From assembly GCA_003233255.1 (NCBI GenBank), contig QILH01000259.1, positions 1 through 8,012 of the forward strand: DNA of 8,012 nucleotides, in the 5' to 3' direction. The position numbers and the translations under genes are program-made. The stretch is from Gammaproteobacteria bacterium (GTDB lineage: Bacteria; Pseudomonadota; Gammaproteobacteria; UBA6429; Thiohalophilaceae). The notes under the pieces are model-generated. The model searched no databases, was not told where the DNA came from, and worked only from the letters and a program-made list of their open reading frames with translations. The first letter of the stretch is position 1. Each line of letters opens with the position of its first letter. Positions 5,889 to 8,012 of this stretch are shown in pieces.

Positions 5889-7649
5889 TTATTGGAAGAC
5901 TTCCACAAAAGACATCATGCCGGTATCTGCATGTTCGAGAATATGACAATGGAACTGCCAACCCCCGGAGCGTCCCCGTTTGCCCATTGCAAGGTCAGCA
6001 TCCTCGATTACCGCAACCCCACCATTCGCTTCGATATCTGCGCCAGTGAGTCCCTCGGCTGGCGAGAAATCAATAGCAATTCGAGTAAGCGATACCGAGC
6101 CCGCCGGACCATTACGGGATGGCAGGTTAACCATATCGACATTTTCTAGCTGCGGGGCAGGCACCACTTCCAGTACGTTACCTTCTTGATCTTTATATAG
6201 GGTCTCCAACACCTGGAAGAAAAAACCGTGCAGATGGAAGGGGTGATCACCACCGGTCATATTGACCAGATTCCAGATCTGAATCTCACCCACCTGTGCG
6301 TCAGGTGCATCGTCACTGGTGACTTCGCTGAAGGTTTTGCCATTGATGAGGAATTTAATCGTGCCATCTGCCATGGGCATGCTGTGATCGAACGTGAGTG
6401 TGATCTCAGTAGCATCGGTAGTATCGATGGCTTCGATGGTGCGCAACTGTTCAGGTAACTCAAGCTCCTTGGCCGGTTTGTAATTTTTTTCGAAAATCAG
6501 ACGCATGAGCGGAATGTCTGGATAATCACCATCCATTTCATCATCACCCATCATTACCATGCCATTGTCCATAATATCGATGGTATGACGACCTCGGACA
6601 CTGTCCTTCCAGTATACGATCAGTTCGGAGCCGGGTTCACCCTTGGGGACAAACATAATATCGGCGCGTTGGCCAGGTACCAGGAACACATCCTCTCCAT
6701 CCTGAAAGGCCATCTCCAGCAGACCACCATCACCACCTATACGGGTCAACTCATGGCCCGGTACAACAACACGCATAAAGCGCGTATTGGCAATGTTCAC
6801 CATACGCCACCGCATGGGGACTCCCGATTTAACATGCAGAGTAGGCATCTCTCGACCATTAACCAATAGAGTGTTACCACTGCGACCGTCAATTTTTTTC
6901 AATAAGACTTCTTCCGTAGTACCGGTAAAAAACTCTTCCACTTGACCGTGCTCATCGAGTAACACGTCATCAAGAACCAGTATTTTTTGTTCGGTCGCGC
7001 GGATAAAACTGTTAACCGACTCTTTTTTCTCAGAGACCAGCAATGCACCTGCCAGCCCCTTTTCAACCTGTTCATTAGAGCGTACATGCGGGTGATACCA
7101 GAACAATGAAGCTTCTTTCAACTCAAATTCGTAGGTGAACGACTCTCCTGGCGGGATAGGGTTTTGTGACATAGATGAACCATCCATATCTGCCGGTAAA
7201 CGTAGACCATGCCAATGAATAGTGGTGGGCTCGGGTAGGTTATTGGTGAAATGCACAATAAGTGTGTCACCCACTGTCCCACGGATCAGCGGACCAGGCA
7301 CAGCACCGTTGTAAGTATAGACTTTGGAGGGTACACCTGGAACCATTTCCACATAGTCTTCCCGCGCTTCGAGATTGATTTCGACGATATGCGGATCGGG
7401 ATTGATATCTACCAACTGTTGCAAACCGAAAGCTTCCGTGAATGCCTGATAACCGTCATACGTCTCAAGATGAATCCCTGCAATATGCTGTAGATCAAGG
7501 TTATCATTTCCCCATCGCCACGGACTATCAGTTTTGATAAATTCCATACTATCAGCGTATTTAGTGAACTGTTGAACATCTCCGGCCACGGCAAATGGCA
7601 GTGCGAATGCACAGCATAGTAGTGATGTTGTGATTGTTACTATTTTCAT
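5889..7649 (-). CDS. Exported three-domain multicopper oxidase (laccase-like)
   Basis: 586 residues from ATG 7649, chosen because a Sec signal begins there (MKIVTITTSLLCCAFALPF, AVAG cleavage region). GGAG lies 11 nt upstream; ATG 7658, three codons earlier, leaves only 2 nt. All copper ligands are present: HWHG (His145, His147), WYHPH (His186, His188), HPFHLHG (His469, 472, 474) and HCHILEH (567-573) with Cys568 bridging T1 and the trinuclear site, and Met578 as the axial T1 ligand. The enzyme should couple one-electron oxidation of a donor (phenol, Cu(I), Mn(II), iodide or similar) to reduction of oxygen to water in the periplasm or outside. A Met/Asp-rich loop at 360-382 (MDNGMVMMGDDEMDGDYPD and on) suggests a metal site, as in CueO-like copper oxidases (inference). 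It is monocistronic as far as visible, with its own terminator, and looks more GC-rich than the peroxidase genes. Confidence 0.95.
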   Translation of the reverse strand: MKIVTITTSLLCCAFALPFAVAGDVQQFTKYADSMEFIKTDSPWRWGNDNLDLQHIAGIHLETYDGYQAFTEAFGLQQLVDINPDPHIVEINLEAREDYVEMVPGVPSKVYTYNGAVPGPLIRGTVGDTLIVHFTNNLPEPTTIHWHGLRLPADMDGSSMSQNPIPPGESFTYEFELKEASLFWYHPHVRSNEQVEKGLAGALLVSEKKESVNSFIRATEQKILVLDDVLLDEHGQVEEFFTGTTEEVLLKKIDGRSGNTLLVNGREMPTLHVKSGVPMRWRMVNIANTRFMRVVVPGHELTRIGGDGGLLEMAFQDGEDVFLVPGQRADIMFVPKGEPGSELIVYWKDSVRGRHTIDIMDNGMVMMGDDEMDGDYPDIPLMRLIFEKNYKPAKELELPEQLRTIEAIDTTDATEITLTFDHSMPMADGTIKFLINGKTFSEVTSDDAPDAQVGEIQIWNLVNMTGGDHPFHLHGFFFQVLETLYKDQEGNVLEVVPAPQLENVDMVNLPSRNGPAGSVSLTRIAIDFSPAEGLTGADIEANGGVAVIEDADLAMGKRGRSGGWQFHCHILEHADTGMMSFVEVFQ

Positions 7650-7912
7650 AATTTCCATATCTCCATCTTTATGTTGCTTGTAATTCCGTATACTCGGACT
7701 CCTTGGTTGGCATCGAAGCCATAGCCTGCATAACCAGACCTGTGTACCCATAATATTCGTGTTTTACAAATAATTAATTTTTCCACCAACACACTTACCT
7801 CATAAACAAGATAAGTGGCATGACCTGAACCTTCGCTGAAAACCAGCAGTCCATCTGTAATGAAATGCCAAACCGGGAAGTTATTACGTGCATGTTCCTT
7901 ATTTAACCAGGA
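7646..7912 (-). other. 88-codon open frame abutting the oxidase start (ATGA overlap), doubtful gene
   Basis: On minus, this frame is open from after TAA (7915-7913) to TGA (7648-7646), and the TGA overlaps the oxidase ATG as ATGA. Part reads like protein (NFPVWHFITDGLLVFSEGSG then HATYLVYEVS). It has no early ATG; the only candidate starts are GTG/TTG codons in the middle (VLV), without a ribosome site. It may be a leader frame, a decayed gene or chance. Confidence 0.2.
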
Positions 7913-7939
7913 TTAACATTTCCAGTTAATTGGAATTTT

Positions 7940-8012
7940 TTATTTATTGGGGGCGGTTGATTTTCTGATCTTCGTCAGCATAGCCATATAGACGAAAACA
8001 CCAGAGTTAAGG
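7940..8012 (-). CDS. Possible C-terminal tail of a minus-strand gene cut by the window edge
   Basis: From the edge the frame reads LNSGVFVYMAMLTKIRKSTA then PNK and TAA (7942-7940). A hydrophobic stretch followed by a basic tail would suit the end of a membrane protein, but 24 codons are too few to identify or even confirm it. Confidence 0.25.
   Translation of the reverse strand, partial: LNSGVFVYMAMLTKIRKSTAPNK

Noticed and set aside
5731..5946. Plus-strand frame starting in the inverted-repeat region
   Set aside because: It runs through the oxidase terminator and into antisense of the oxidase. Only the short QWHLNLNRHRY part is of interest, as a repeat arm.
7920..7941. TTCCA/TGGAA hairpin followed by six T on the plus strand
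   Set aside because: The stem is only 5 bp and AT-rich, and no plus-strand gene lies upstream, so a terminator call is not supported.
1..8012. CRISPR arrays, tRNA or rRNA genes
   Set aside because: No regularly spaced direct repeats and no recognisable tRNA or rRNA signatures were seen on either strand.

Overview
The window looks like a moderately AT-rich Gram-negative genome, most likely a proteobacterium. This is inferred from compact gene layout, Shine-Dalgarno sites, a Sec-exported multicopper oxidase and IS5-type transposase debris; no marker gene fixes the genus. The theme is oxidative metalloenzymes: two animal-type haem peroxidases from different branches of the peroxidase-cyclooxygenase superfamily, one polytopic DoxX-like membrane protein, and one three-domain laccase-like multicopper oxidase.

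Layout. Positions 984 to 1 (minus strand, running off the left edge) hold the first 328 codons of a haem peroxidase. It has no stop in the window but is clearly coding. The 1.2-kb gap between it and the next gene is a small graveyard. It contains the N-terminal part of an IS5-family transposase, split by a 277-bp non-autonomous element with 31-bp inverted ends and a TA duplication. Cutting the element out with one TA restores a continuous transposase reading frame. At 2195-3757 (plus) lies a complete 520-residue animal-type haem peroxidase of the lactoperoxidase/myeloperoxidase fold. It is followed on the same strand, after 176 bp, by an exported or membrane-anchored DoxX-like protein (from 3934) whose last part appears to have shifted frame near 5155.

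Positions 5360-5830 hold no intact gene. They carry a broken minus-strand coding fragment and a 191-bp inverted-repeat structure (5619-5809) whose arms could encode similar peptides. A clear Rho-independent terminator (5831-5856) then closes the minus-strand multicopper oxidase gene (7649-5889). The right end, 7650-8012, has only weak signals: an 88-codon open frame that abuts the oxidase start in an ATGA overlap, and perhaps the tail of another minus-strand gene.

How the genes might work together: haem peroxidases use hydrogen peroxide to oxidise halides, pseudohalides, phenols or metals, and multicopper oxidases use oxygen to oxidise similar donors. Animal-type peroxidases and multicopper oxidases also both occur in bacterial Mn(II) oxidation, so an extracytoplasmic oxidation locus is a reasonable hypothesis. 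Neither peroxidase has a recognisable Sec signal, the genes sit in at least three transcription units, and insertions and decay are visible between them, so a single pathway is not shown by the sequence.
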